This document shows positions 10,105 through 18,378 of a stretch of 64,000 nucleotides of DNA, piece by piece. A program made the translations under genes and the position numbers. Numbering within the stretch: position 1 is the stretch's first letter; each line of letters starts with the position of its first letter. Source of the DNA: Chitinophagales bacterium (lineage in GTDB: Bacteria; Bacteroidota; Bacteroidia; Chitinophagales; Chitinophagaceae); contig JAFLBM010000016.1 of the NCBI GenBank assembly GCA_017303455.1, positions 56,269-120,268 of the forward strand, given 5' to 3'. The notes under the pieces are model-generated. The model worked only from the letters and a program-made list of their open reading frames with translations. It ran no database searches and was not told where the DNA came from.

Positions 10105-10483
10105 GTCAATTCGATCCTACAATGATCTGCTGGCAGAAAAACAAAGAATGGAACTCTTGTTAGCTGCACAGAAAGAATTGGTCAGGTACGATCTGCAGGA
10201 ACTCAAAGCAGAATTAAAACCAGCCATTGGTGCTGTTGCATGGTTAGGAAAAGTGACCACCATGGACAGCAGTAACCCGCTGATCAGTGGCTTTACCAAT
10301 ACAGCAATTGACCTGGTGGTGAAAAAGGGATTACTGGGCCGGGCCGGGTGGATAACCCGTTTGCTGGTACCCGTCTTACTAAAAAATTATTCATCCCATT
10401 TCATTACCCGCCATAAAGATGAACTGACACAAAAAATATTTTCTCTTTTCAGCAAGAAAGGGAAAGAGAAAAAAGAAAACTAA
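10097..10483 (+). CDS. Small conserved protein following YtxH/holin-like genes
   Basis: 128 residues from the ATG at 10097, which overlaps the upstream stop by 8 bases. The N-terminal half is a charged helix (YNDLLAEKQRMELLLAAQKE), followed by a moderately hydrophobic middle (AIDLVVKKGLLGRAGWITRL) and a lysine-rich tail. I recognise no catalytic motif. In Bacteroidota a protein of this shape commonly follows the YtxH and holin-like genes. The frame is open further upstream, but that part overlaps the holin-like gene and is not family-like. Confidence 0.75.
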   Translation: MSKSIRSYNDLLAEKQRMELLLAAQKELVRYDLQELKAELKPAIGAVAWLGKVTTMDSSNPLISGFTNTAIDLVVKKGLLGRAGWITRLLVPVLLKNYSSHFITRHKDELTQKIFSLFSKKGKEKKEN

Positions 10484-10532
10484 TATCTGTCCTGTTTAAA
10501 TCAACCGGGACGCCACCATCAACTCAGCCCGT

Positions 10533-11594
10533 ATGGACCGTTTTAATGAAAGAATCCGGCAAGTACTTGTCCTGATCATCATTATTGTTATTGCAATACT
10601 TGTTATCCGGGAACTATATATTTTTTTACCCGGCTTATTGGGTGCTCTAACGTTGTATATTCTCAGCAGGGCCAACTATTTCCAGATGGTATATAACCGG
10701 AAATGGAAAAAAGGAAGGGCTGCCGGCCTGTTTATATTCTACTACCTGCTGCTGCTGGGCTTACCGATATTTCTCACGGTAACGCTGATCAGTCCCAAGA
10801 TCAATGTCTTTCTGAATGATCCATCGGCCATGATAACGGCGGCCAAAGAATCTATTCTAAGTGTACAACAAAAAGCAGGATTTACTTTTATCTCTGAGCA
10901 ATCTTTATCAAATTCATTGAATAAACTGTCGGAGTTTATTCCCACGATACTGAACAGCACCGCCAACCTGGTCACAAACCTGATCATTATGCTGTTCATG
11001 CTGTATTATATGCTGTATCATGGCCGGGAGATGGAAAAATCACTAACCCGTTTTATCCCGCTGAAACCCGAAAATATCAACCTGCTGGCAGCAGAAACCA
11101 AAAGACTGGTAAAAGCCAACGCATTGGGTATTCCCCTTATTTCGATGATACAGGGTGTAACAGGTTTACTCGGCTACTGGATCTTTGGAGTAGATGAATT
11201 TTTGCTCTGGGGTTTTATCACTGCCGTGTTCGCTTTCTTCCCCGTCATCGGCACCATGGTGGTGTGGGTGCCGCTTGTTTTATATACCTATGCCAGTGCT
11301 GATAACTGGAATGCCACTGGTCTTTTAATCTATAGTGTGTTAATAACGGGTAACGTGGATTACCTGGCCCGCATGACCTTATTAAAAAGAATGGGCGATG
11401 TACACCCCGTGATCACCGTGCTTGGAGTGATTGTGGGATTAGGACTCTTTGGCTTTATCGGCCTTATTTTCGGTCCGTTGCTGCTGAGTTACCTGGTTGT
11501 TTTGTTCCAGATATATATGAATGAATTTACCGGCAAAGAAACTGATAGTCCCGCCACTGAAATACCAGCCGGAGAAAATACCAACGGTCAATAA
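10533..11594 (+). CDS. AI-2E family transporter (UPF0118 permease)
   Basis: A 353-residue polytopic protein with the AI-2E_transport pattern: two N-terminal membrane segments (VLVLIIIIVIAILVIRELYI), a soluble middle, and a C-terminal block with GFITAVFAFFPVIGTMVVW and GVIVGLGLFGFIGLIFGPLL. Family members export autoinducer-2 or act as Na+/H+ antiporters; the name does not fix the substrate. It lies 49 bases after the preceding gene on the same strand and may belong to the same transcript. Confidence 0.88.
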   Translation: MDRFNERIRQVLVLIIIIVIAILVIRELYIFLPGLLGALTLYILSRANYFQMVYNRKWKKGRAAGLFIFYYLLLLGLPIFLTVTLISPKINVFLNDPSAMITAAKESILSVQQKAGFTFISEQSLSNSLNKLSEFIPTILNSTANLVTNLIIMLFMLYYMLYHGREMEKSLTRFIPLKPENINLLAAETKRLVKANALGIPLISMIQGVTGLLGYWIFGVDEFLLWGFITAVFAFFPVIGTMVVWVPLVLYTYASADNWNATGLLIYSVLITGNVDYLARMTLLKRMGDVHPVITVLGVIVGLGLFGFIGLIFGPLLLSYLVVLFQIYMNEFTGKETDSPATEIPAGENTNGQ

Positions 11595-11655
11595 CGATAT
11601 CAGCTCCCGGTTTGTTTTTTTTGACTAATTTCAGTGTCACTTAAATCAAACTACT

Positions 11656-12216
11656 ATGCCAGTTTTAATTGTCGTTGGTATTATCGCCCTGATCGTCATC
11701 TGGGTGGTGAGCCTCTATAATGGTCTTGTCCGACTTCGTAACCGCCGTCAAAATGCGTTTGCTGATATTGATGTGCAGCTTCGCCAGCGGCACGATCTTG
11801 TTCCGCAATTAGTGGAAACCGTAAAAGGATATGCCACACATGAAAAAGATCTTTTACTGAAGATCACCGAAGCCCGTTCCAATGCGATGGCGGCTACTTC
11901 CATTGATGATAAGATCAAAGCTGAACAGCAACTGAGCAGTGCCCTGGCAGGTTTAAAAGTGCAGGTGGAAGCTTATCCTGACCTGAAAGCCAACCAGAAT
12001 TTTTTGCACTTACAGGAAGAACTCAGCGATATTGAAAATAAACTGGCTGCTGCCCGTCGTTTCTTCAATGGTGCAACCACCGAATACAATAATGCAGTGG
12101 AAACATTCCCCGGCAATCTGATCGCCAGGAATTTTGGGTTTGGCAAAGAAATGTTCTTCGACCTGGGTGAAGATACCCGTAAAAAAATGGAAGAACCTCC
12201 GCAGATCAAATTCTGA
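11656..12216 (+). CDS. lemA: LemA family protein
   Basis: A 186-residue protein with one N-terminal membrane segment (VLIVVGIIALIVIWVVSLYN) and a coiled, helical LemA domain: NGLVRLRNRRQNAFADIDVQ, RHDLVPQLVETVKGYA, AARRFFNGATTEYNNAVETF. The length fits the family (about 185-200). LemA proteins are cell-envelope proteins of poorly defined role. It is followed 89 bases later by an M48 protease, a pairing often seen in bacteria. Confidence 0.93.
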   Translation: MPVLIVVGIIALIVIWVVSLYNGLVRLRNRRQNAFADIDVQLRQRHDLVPQLVETVKGYATHEKDLLLKITEARSNAMAATSIDDKIKAEQQLSSALAGLKVQVEAYPDLKANQNFLHLQEELSDIENKLAAARRFFNGATTEYNNAVETFPGNLIARNFGFGKEMFFDLGEDTRKKMEEPPQIKF

Positions 12217-12228
12217 TACCCCTCTATA

Positions 12229-12246
12229 TCTCCCCTAAAGGGGAGA
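12229..12246. repeat. GC-rich palindrome between lemA and the M48 protease gene
   Basis: An 18-base perfect palindrome, TCTCCCCTAAAGGGGAGA. It is one of the many CCCC(N)GGGG-type palindromes scattered in this window, and there is no T-run behind it to make it a clear terminator. Confidence 0.6.
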
Positions 12247-12305
12247 ATTGCTTTTCACAGACCAACAGGGAGGAAACATTTCCCGCTGAATAAATCTAAA
12301 TACAG

Positions 12306-13241
12306 ATGCAATATGTAGGTCTTGACAAACAGATACGTAAAAACAATTTTAATTCTGTTCTTTTACTGATAGCATTCCCGGCATTACTGCTGGGAATGTT
12401 TTATGCTTTCTTCTTTTTTATTAATGATCAAAATATAGAAGAGGCAAACCTGCAGTTCATACAGGTAATACCTTTTGTTTTAATTGGGGTTGGTATCTGG
12501 TTCCTGGTCGCCTGGGCCGGACATGCTGCTTTTATCCGGTTAGCCACCGGTGCTAAACCCCTGGAAAGAACAGCCAATAAAAGAGTTTATAACCTGGTGG
12601 AAAATCTTTGTATCTCCCAGGGTATGACAACTCCCAAGATCTATGTGATCGAAGATGATTCGCTGAATGCACATGCCAGCGGCATCAGCAACAGTACGTT
12701 TTCGGTTTCTTTATCAAGAGGATTGATCAATAAACTGGATGATGATGAACTGGAAGGCGTCATCGCCCATGAGCTTACGCATATTAAGAACCGGGATGTC
12801 CGCTTACTGATCATCTCCATCATCTTCGTGGGTATCTTTTCTTTCCTCGCCGAAATGGCATTCCGGAGTCTTCGTTTTGCCGGATCAGGTAAAAGGGATA
12901 AGGATAGTAAAGGCAGCGGTGCCATTATTCTTATTGCCATTGTGATCACCGCTATAGCTTATTTATTGTCGATCTTACTACGCTTTGGTATCAGCCGCAA
13001 AAGAGAATATTTAGCCGACGCCGGTGCTGCCGACATGACGAAAAAGCCTTACGCATTAGCCAGTGCCTTGAAAAAAGTATCTGCAGATCCTATGATTGAA
13101 GCCGTGGAAAGTCGTGATGTGGCACAACTGTTTATTGATAACCCCAAACCCTCCGCCCATAAATCAGCGTCCTGGGATAATATGTTCTCCACGCATCCAC
13201 CGGTAGAGAAGAGGATACAGTTACTGGAGCAGTTTGTATAG
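12306..13241 (+). CDS. M48 family metallopeptidase, HtpX-like
   Basis: A 311-residue membrane protease. There are two N-terminal membrane segments (about 17-40 and 55-75), then the zinc motif VIAHELTHIKNRD (His155, Glu156, His159), two further membrane segments (VRLLIISIIFVGIFSFLAEM; AIILIAIVITAIAYLLSIL) and the third-ligand region KREYLADAGAADM. The C-terminal HPPVEKRIQLLE is typical of HtpX-like proteases, which degrade damaged membrane proteins. The layout with lemA upstream suggests joint envelope quality control, an inference from co-location only. Confidence 0.9.
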   Translation: MQYVGLDKQIRKNNFNSVLLLIAFPALLLGMFYAFFFFINDQNIEEANLQFIQVIPFVLIGVGIWFLVAWAGHAAFIRLATGAKPLERTANKRVYNLVENLCISQGMTTPKIYVIEDDSLNAHASGISNSTFSVSLSRGLINKLDDDELEGVIAHELTHIKNRDVRLLIISIIFVGIFSFLAEMAFRSLRFAGSGKRDKDSKGSGAIILIAIVITAIAYLLSILLRFGISRKREYLADAGAADMTKKPYALASALKKVSADPMIEAVESRDVAQLFIDNPKPSAHKSASWDNMFSTHPPVEKRIQLLEQFV

Positions 13242-13247
13242 AGGCCG

Positions 13248-13380
13248 GAGTCTGTAGTCATTAGTCAGGAGTCAGAGAAATTTGTCCGGATTTTCTAATA
13301 GCTTACGATAATCTCCCATCAGGATAAGTTTGTTTCAATTTACAACCAACTCACGACTACAGACTACCGACTCATGACTT
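13248..13380. repeat. Inverted GACTAC/GTAGTC-type repeat between convergent genes
   Basis: Arms around 13248-13277 and 13350-13380 share an exact 11-base core, AGTCTGTAGTC (13250-13260) versus GACTACAGACT (13355-13365), with looser pairing outside, around a loop of about 75 bases. The right arm runs into pcm and supplies its last serine codon and TGA. It fills the gap between the M48 protease gene and pcm and could act as a bidirectional terminator, but has no T-run. Confidence 0.6.
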
Positions 13381-14028
13381 CTTCCCCTCAATCATCGGAA
13401 CAAAAGAAAAATGATCAAACACTTCTTCTTTCAGGGAACCATTCTCCAGTTTGGTAATCCGCATCATCTGTTGCACATCACCTGCACCCAGCGGAATTAC
13501 CATCATGCCGCCGGGTTTTAATTGTTCGATCAGTTTGGGCGGTATCTCCGGTGCGGCTGCGGTGATGATCACTTTATCAAAGGGGCCATAGGTGGGCAAT
13601 CCTTCATAGCCATCGCCATAAAAGAATTTAATAGAGGGATATTTTTTGAGGTGCTGGAAATTCTTGTTTGCATCATATAATTTCTTCTGCCGTTCGATCG
13701 TGTATACCATCGCTCCCACTTCAGCCAGTACACAGGCCTGGTAAGCACTGCCGGTTCCCACTTCCAGTACCTTATCAAATTTTTTTATGGCTAATAACTG
13801 GGTCTGGTAAGCTACGGTATAAGGCTGCGAGATTGTTTGCCCTTCACCGATCGGGAAAGCCCTGTCTTCATAAGCCAGTTCATCAAAGGCAGAATCTAAA
13901 AAGAAATGACGGGGAATTTTATTGATCGCTTCCAGTACGGTTTCATCGGTGATGCCTTTGCTGCGGACAGTGTCAACTAATTTTTTCCGTAATCCTTTGT
14001 GGCGGTATGTATCTTCAATGGGTCTCAT
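13372..14028 (-). CDS. pcm: Protein-L-isoaspartate O-methyltransferase
   Basis: 218 residues from the ATG at 14028 (a TTG four codons upstream is less likely). Family motifs: IPRHFFLDSAFDELAYEDRA, PIGEGQTISQPYTVAYQTQ and the SAM-binding VLEVGTGSAYQACVLAEVG, then KVIITAAAPEIP and GGMMVIPLG. The enzyme methylates isoaspartyl residues to start repair of aged proteins. The final codons and TGA lie in an intergenic-type GACTAC repeat, so the C-terminal end may have been recently remodelled. Confidence 0.93.
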   Translation of the reverse strand: MRPIEDTYRHKGLRKKLVDTVRSKGITDETVLEAINKIPRHFFLDSAFDELAYEDRAFPIGEGQTISQPYTVAYQTQLLAIKKFDKVLEVGTGSAYQACVLAEVGAMVYTIERQKKLYDANKNFQHLKKYPSIKFFYGDGYEGLPTYGPFDKVIITAAAPEIPPKLIEQLKPGGMMVIPLGAGDVQQMMRITKLENGSLKEEVFDHFSFVPMIEGKKS

Positions 14029-14116
14029 AAGCTGCCGCAAGATAAGCTAAGCAAACAAAGACTGAAAAGAAGAAAAGCAGTTCTGATAAAGAATTTATTA
14101 AACCCTGTTTACAACT

Positions 14117-14446
14117 TTATTCGGCTGTCACCCATTTCGCCCCATTCCATTGCAGGGCCATCCGGATCGTATCCGCAAAGGGCTCATCAGGTTTTGCTTC
14201 GGCCAGCGGCGGGTGATGGCGGGTGCCGCTCACGGCACTCACGGTATTAAAAACATCTTTGCGGCTGTCATCCTTTGTAACAGAAAGAACAGTGATGCCA
14301 TTAACATCCCAGCGACCGGCTCCGTCACCGGAGCTTTCCTGCATGTACCACATTTCCACTTTCTGTTTCACTTCGGCTTCGGTGGGTGGCGCTGTGGAAC
14401 AGGAAACAAAAAAACATCCAAGCAATAAAAAATAGAATAATCGCAT
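14117..14446 (-). CDS. Small predicted lipoprotein, unknown
   Basis: 109 residues. The N-terminus is a lipoprotein signal with lipobox FFVSC followed by STAPPTEAEV. The mature part has a helix with EVKQKVEMWYMQESSG and a C-terminal LQWNGAKWVTAE, reminiscent of small NTF2-like or Wzt-type beta proteins, but no family is certain. It lies 8 bases downstream of the phosphohexomutase gene on the same strand, so they are probably co-transcribed. Confidence 0.7.
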   Translation of the reverse strand: MRLFYFLLLGCFFVSCSTAPPTEAEVKQKVEMWYMQESSGDGAGRWDVNGITVLSVTKDDSRKDVFNTVSAVSGTRHHPPLAEAKPDEPFADTIRMALQWNGAKWVTAE

Positions 14447-14454
14447 TACTGTTG

Positions 14455-16179
14455 TTATAATTTCATATCCACAATAACTGCCTTAATCTTATCATCCAGT
14501 TCCTTATTCACTTTATCAAACTCCTTCGCACTGTTCAGCTTTGTATTCACACTGAAATAGAATTTGATCTTGGGTTCTGTACCGCTCGGTCTGGCAGAAA
14601 TACTACTTCCGTCGGCAAGGATAAACTGCAATACATTTGATTTCGGCAGTTCAATGGCCCACTGCTCGCCTGTTTGCGGGTTGGTGCCTTTTTGCAGTTC
14701 ATAATCCAACAGTTTTACCACTGCAGATCCATTGATCGTTTTAGGTGGGTTATTGCGATAGCTTTCCATCATCGCTGCTATCTGTTGCTGGCCATCCATT
14801 CCTTTTTTGGTAATAGAAATCAGGTGTTCTTTATAAAAACCATACTGCACATAGAGATCGATCATTTTTTCATAGAGGCTGCGGCCCTTGTCTTTTTCAT
14901 AGGCTGCCATCTCGCATAATAAAGCCACAGCACTCACCCCGTCTTTATCTCTTACTTTATCGCCGATCATAAGGCCAAAGCTTTCTTCACCACCGATAAT
15001 ATAATTTTCCTTGCCTGCTTTCTGGCGGATCATTTCTGCGATCCATTTAAAACCCGTGAGCACCCGGTAACAGGCCACACTGTTGCCCGCCGCAATCGCA
15101 TCGATCATCGGTGTGGTTACAATTGTGGTCACCACCATATCATTGGGCTGTGCAATCCCTTTTACTTTTCTCGCCTCCATCAAATAATTAAATGCCAGTA
15201 CGGCGGTCTGGTTGCCATTCATCAGTACCCATTTGCCATTGGAGTCCTTTACCCCAATAGCCAGCCGGTCTGCATCCGGGTCGGTACCACATAAAATATC
15301 TGCATCTAACTGCTCTGCTAATTTCAATCCCAGGCTCATCGCCTCACTCTCTTCAGGATTGGGATAGACCACCGTCGGGAAATTGCCATCCGGCACGGCT
15401 TGTTCTTGTACAATATGTACATTGGTAAAGCCAAACCGCTTCAGTACTTCCGGCACCATCGTAATACCTGAACCATGAATAGACGTATAAACGATACCCA
15501 GGTTTTTATGTTTGGCGATCACATCCGGGTAAATGCTCAATCCCTTCACCATATCAATATACACTTCATCAATCGCTTTGCCGATCATGACAATATTAGC
15601 TTCTCCGCCACTCCATTTCACATCATCCACGGACAATATCTTATCCACTTCTTTAATCACATTCTTATCATGCGGCGGCACCAGCTGCGAGCCATCATCC
15701 CAGTAGGCCTTGTACCCATTATATTCTTTCGGGTTATGCGAAGCAGTGCACACCACACCGCCCTTGCATTTTAAATGACGGATCGCAAATGACAGGTTTG
15801 GCGTAGGCCGCAGCTCTTCATACAAATAAACTTTAATACCATTCGCTGCAAAAACATTGGCAGTAGTTTCTGCAAAGAACCGGCTGTTGTTGCGGCAGTC
15901 ATGTGCAATAGCCACACTCACTTCTTCGCCCGGAAAACTTTGTTTCAGGTAATTCGCATAGCCCTGCGTGGCCATTCCCACCGTATATTTATTCATCCGG
16001 TTGGTACCCACCCCCATCAGGCCGCGGAGGCCACCGGTACCAAATTCAAGATTGCGGTAAAAAGCATCTGCCAGTTCATTCGGGTTTTCGGCCTGTAGTT
16101 TTGTGATTGCTTCTTTGGTGGCAGCATCAAAATTTCCATTGAGCCATGCATCGATCTTAGCCTGGATTGCAGCGTCCAT
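14455..16179 (-). CDS. Phospho-sugar mutase (phosphoglucomutase/phosphomannomutase)
   Basis: A 574-residue alpha-D-phosphohexomutase with all four signature loops: the phosphoserine loop CTASHNPKEYNGYK, the metal loop CGTDPDADRLAIG, the sugar-binding GGEESFG and the phosphate-binding RPSGTEPKIKFY. The length (about 570-580) fits the PgcA/PGM2 branch rather than short ManB/GlmM proteins. It interconverts hexose-1- and hexose-6-phosphates, feeding glycogen, cell-wall and nucleotide-sugar pathways. Which sugar is preferred cannot be told from the sequence. It starts at the ATG at 16179. Confidence 0.94.
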   Translation of the reverse strand: MDAAIQAKIDAWLNGNFDAATKEAITKLQAENPNELADAFYRNLEFGTGGLRGLMGVGTNRMNKYTVGMATQGYANYLKQSFPGEEVSVAIAHDCRNNSRFFAETTANVFAANGIKVYLYEELRPTPNLSFAIRHLKCKGGVVCTASHNPKEYNGYKAYWDDGSQLVPPHDKNVIKEVDKILSVDDVKWSGGEANIVMIGKAIDEVYIDMVKGLSIYPDVIAKHKNLGIVYTSIHGSGITMVPEVLKRFGFTNVHIVQEQAVPDGNFPTVVYPNPEESEAMSLGLKLAEQLDADILCGTDPDADRLAIGVKDSNGKWVLMNGNQTAVLAFNYLMEARKVKGIAQPNDMVVTTIVTTPMIDAIAAGNSVACYRVLTGFKWIAEMIRQKAGKENYIIGGEESFGLMIGDKVRDKDGVSAVALLCEMAAYEKDKGRSLYEKMIDLYVQYGFYKEHLISITKKGMDGQQQIAAMMESYRNNPPKTINGSAVVKLLDYELQKGTNPQTGEQWAIELPKSNVLQFILADGSSISARPSGTEPKIKFYFSVNTKLNSAKEFDKVNKELDDKIKAVIVDMKL

Positions 16180-16232
16180 ATATCAGGTATTTAATATTGT
16201 AATAGGAGCAATGAAGTTATTGAATTTTATTA

Positions 16233-16267
16233 TTTGAAACCGAAAACAAACGATAAACGTAAATTTG
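16233..16267 (+). promoter_or_regulatory. Possible Bacteroidota-type promoter
   Basis: TTTG (16233-16236), 23 bases, then TAAATTTG (16260-16267), a perfect TAnnTTTG -7 element, 10 bases before the ATG of the DUF2279 gene. The spacing is at the long end for this promoter class. Confidence 0.4.
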
Positions 16268-16277
16268 TTTACTAATT

Positions 16278-17375
16278 ATGAAGCCGGCAGCAGCACTACT
16301 ATCATCGTCCCTTGTGTCACTCACTTCACCGTCCCGTTCGCTGCCGGGCCTGTTGATAGCTTTACTTTTTCTTCCGGTATCTGTTTTAGCCCAAACCGAT
16401 ACATCAGCTTCCATCACCAGCGTAGTAAAGGAAGTTACAGACAGTGCTGTTTATTCACCTGTATCTATACGTCCTGTTTCACTTATCACCCCACCTGCTG
16501 ATGATAACTATTACCGGCTTACCCCGGATCAAAAGAAAAAAAGAGTCCGTCTTGTTGCAGCCGGCAATATCATCGGCTACGGGGGCACCATGGTGGCACT
16601 GTATTCCGCCTGGTATAAAAATTACCCGCAAACAGGCTTTCACAGTTTCAATGATTTTCCCGAATGGAAACAGGTGGATAAAGCCGGTCATTTATACAGC
16701 GCCTATATTGAAAGCCGCTTGAGCATGGAACTATGGCGCTGGACGGGCATTGACCGCAAAAAACATATCTGGATCGGCGGCATGAGTGGCGCAGCTTACC
16801 AAACCGTTATTGAAGTGCTCGATGGTTTCAGTGAAGGCTGGGGCTGGAGCTGGACGGATTTTAGTGCCAATATACTGGGCAGCGGTTTACTGGTGGCACA
16901 GGAATTAGCCTGGGATGACCAGCGGATCAAACTAAAATTTTCTTTTCACCGGAAAAATTATGATGATGCAGAACTGAACAGCAGGAGTAATTCGCTGTTT
17001 GGTAAAAGTACAGCAGAACGTTTACTGAAAGATTATAACGGGCAAACCTACTGGGCCAGCGCCAATATCAGATCTTTTTTCCCAAAAGCAAAAGTACCCG
17101 GCTGGTTATCCATTGCTGTTGGTTATGGCGCAGAAGGTATGTTTGGCGGCCGGGAAAATATTGGAAAGGACGATAATGGTACTATTATTTTCAACCGGGC
17201 TGATATTAAACGCTACCGGCAATGGTATTTAGCCCCTGATATTGACCTTACGAAGATCAAAACGAACAAGAAAGGAATTAAGTTCCTGCTCACGGTTTTA
17301 AGTGCTTTTAAATTCCCGTCTCCAGCTCTTCAATTTTCGAATGGCAAGTTGAAGGGGTATTTTTTGTACTTTTAA
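16278..17375 (+). CDS. DUF2279 family protein
   Basis: 365 residues. The start at 16278 gives a hydrophobic segment (LPGLLIALLFLPVSVLAQ) ending in a plausible signal-peptidase site. The middle matches DUF2279: GFHSFNDFPEWKQVDKAGHL, AYQTVIEVLDGFSEGWGWSW and DFSANILGSGLLVAQELAWD. The function of the family is unknown; its shape suggests a periplasmic or membrane-associated protein, and the conserved acidic and His residues could bind metal. A lipoprotein gene follows after 13 bases on the same strand. Confidence 0.85.
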   Translation: MKPAAALLSSSLVSLTSPSRSLPGLLIALLFLPVSVLAQTDTSASITSVVKEVTDSAVYSPVSIRPVSLITPPADDNYYRLTPDQKKKRVRLVAAGNIIGYGGTMVALYSAWYKNYPQTGFHSFNDFPEWKQVDKAGHLYSAYIESRLSMELWRWTGIDRKKHIWIGGMSGAAYQTVIEVLDGFSEGWGWSWTDFSANILGSGLLVAQELAWDDQRIKLKFSFHRKNYDDAELNSRSNSLFGKSTAERLLKDYNGQTYWASANIRSFFPKAKVPGWLSIAVGYGAEGMFGGRENIGKDDNGTIIFNRADIKRYRQWYLAPDIDLTKIKTNKKGIKFLLTVLSAFKFPSPALQFSNGKLKGYFLYF

Positions 17376-17388
17376 AGAAATAATCTTC

Positions 17389-17796
17389 ATGTGTCGTTCG
17401 CATTATATCGTTTTACTCGCCGGTCTCTGCATTTTGAACCATGGATGTGGCGACAAAAAAGATACTCCGCCACCCGCAGATACAGCAGCCGTTATCCAGT
17501 TTACCACTCCTTCCGCAGGGGCGACTTTTCTTAACGGTACCATGATGCAGGTTAAAGGAAATATTATTGACAATGATGGTATATCCGCAGTTAAACTGGA
17601 GATAAGAAATACCGCTTCCAATACAGTTATGTACCAGCAAAACATATCAACATCCAGCGTCACATATTTTGACTTTAATTTCAACTGGACTGTAGCGGGT
17701 ATCAGTTCTGCCACCAATGCTACGGTGAGGGTAATCTGTACCGACCGCTATTCTTACCAGGTTTCCAAAGATGTGAGTGTAGTATTGACCGATTAA
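17389..17796 (+). CDS. Predicted lipoprotein with Ig-like fold
   Basis: 135 residues with a signal sequence and a Cys in HGCGDKKDTPPP. The mature part reads as one immunoglobulin-like beta sandwich (PSAGATFLNGTMMQVKGNII, DNDGISAVKLEIRN, WTVAGISSATNATVRVICTD), similar to Bacteroidota surface lipoproteins with DUF4625-type domains. No catalytic features are visible. It is 13 bases behind the DUF2279 gene, so probably in the same transcript, and converges with the phosphoribosyltransferase gene, 3 bases between stops. Confidence 0.75.
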   Translation: MCRSHYIVLLAGLCILNHGCGDKKDTPPPADTAAVIQFTTPSAGATFLNGTMMQVKGNIIDNDGISAVKLEIRNTASNTVMYQQNISTSSVTYFDFNFNWTVAGISSATNATVRVICTDRYSYQVSKDVSVVLTD

Positions 17797-17799
17797 TAG

Positions 17800-18300
17800 T
17801 TATTGCAGGTAAGTACCTGCAATCTTGCCCTCTTCCACTTCCACGTAAATATGTTCCTGTAAGGTGGTGGAAACAGATAATCCAACATAATCAGGATGTA
17901 CCGGGAAAGAATTATGACTTCGTTCCACCAGCACCAGCATTTGTATCTTTTTGGGATGAAAAGCCAGGAAAGGTTTCAGGGCATATAATAAAGTTTTACC
18001 GCTGTTGGCCACATCATCCACCAGTATAATGACTTTATTAGTGAAATCCATCTCCTGACTCAGGGTCACTTCTTTGGGCTCCCGTTTATCCAGCGTAATG
18101 CTGATGAGTTCCGTTTTAACAGCAGATATCTCACTTAAAAGTTCCTGCATATGTTTGGCCACCACGGTGCCGCTTTCCCGCACACCGGCCAGGATGATCC
18201 CTGTTTCATCAATATTGTTTTCGATGATCTCCAGCGCCATTCTTCTCATTTTCTTTTTTGCGGTCGCCTGGTCCAGTATATATTTTTTTGTTGAAGGCAT
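17800..18300 (-). CDS. PyrR-like phosphoribosyltransferase
   Basis: 166 residues from the ATG at 18300. The PRPP-binding signature IILVDDVANSGKTL is present, with GIILAGVRESGTVVAKHM upstream and a hood region near the C-terminus (SVSTTLQEHIYVEVEE). This fits the type I PRTase fold, closest in look to PyrR/Hpt-like proteins of Bacteroidota. Whether it makes UMP or a purine nucleotide, or acts as a regulator, is open. The frame continues 122 codons upstream, but that part overlaps the divergent Fe-S gene and is spurious. Confidence 0.85.
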   Translation of the reverse strand: MPSTKKYILDQATAKKKMRRMALEIIENNIDETGIILAGVRESGTVVAKHMQELLSEISAVKTELISITLDKREPKEVTLSQEMDFTNKVIILVDDVANSGKTLLYALKPFLAFHPKKIQMLVLVERSHNSFPVHPDYVGLSVSTTLQEHIYVEVEEGKIAGTYLQ

Positions 18301-18378
18301 GGTTGATAAGGTCTTAAACCGGTAAACTTTGATGGGTTTGCTGTACAACCCGTAAATTAGCATTTGTAATTGAATGCT

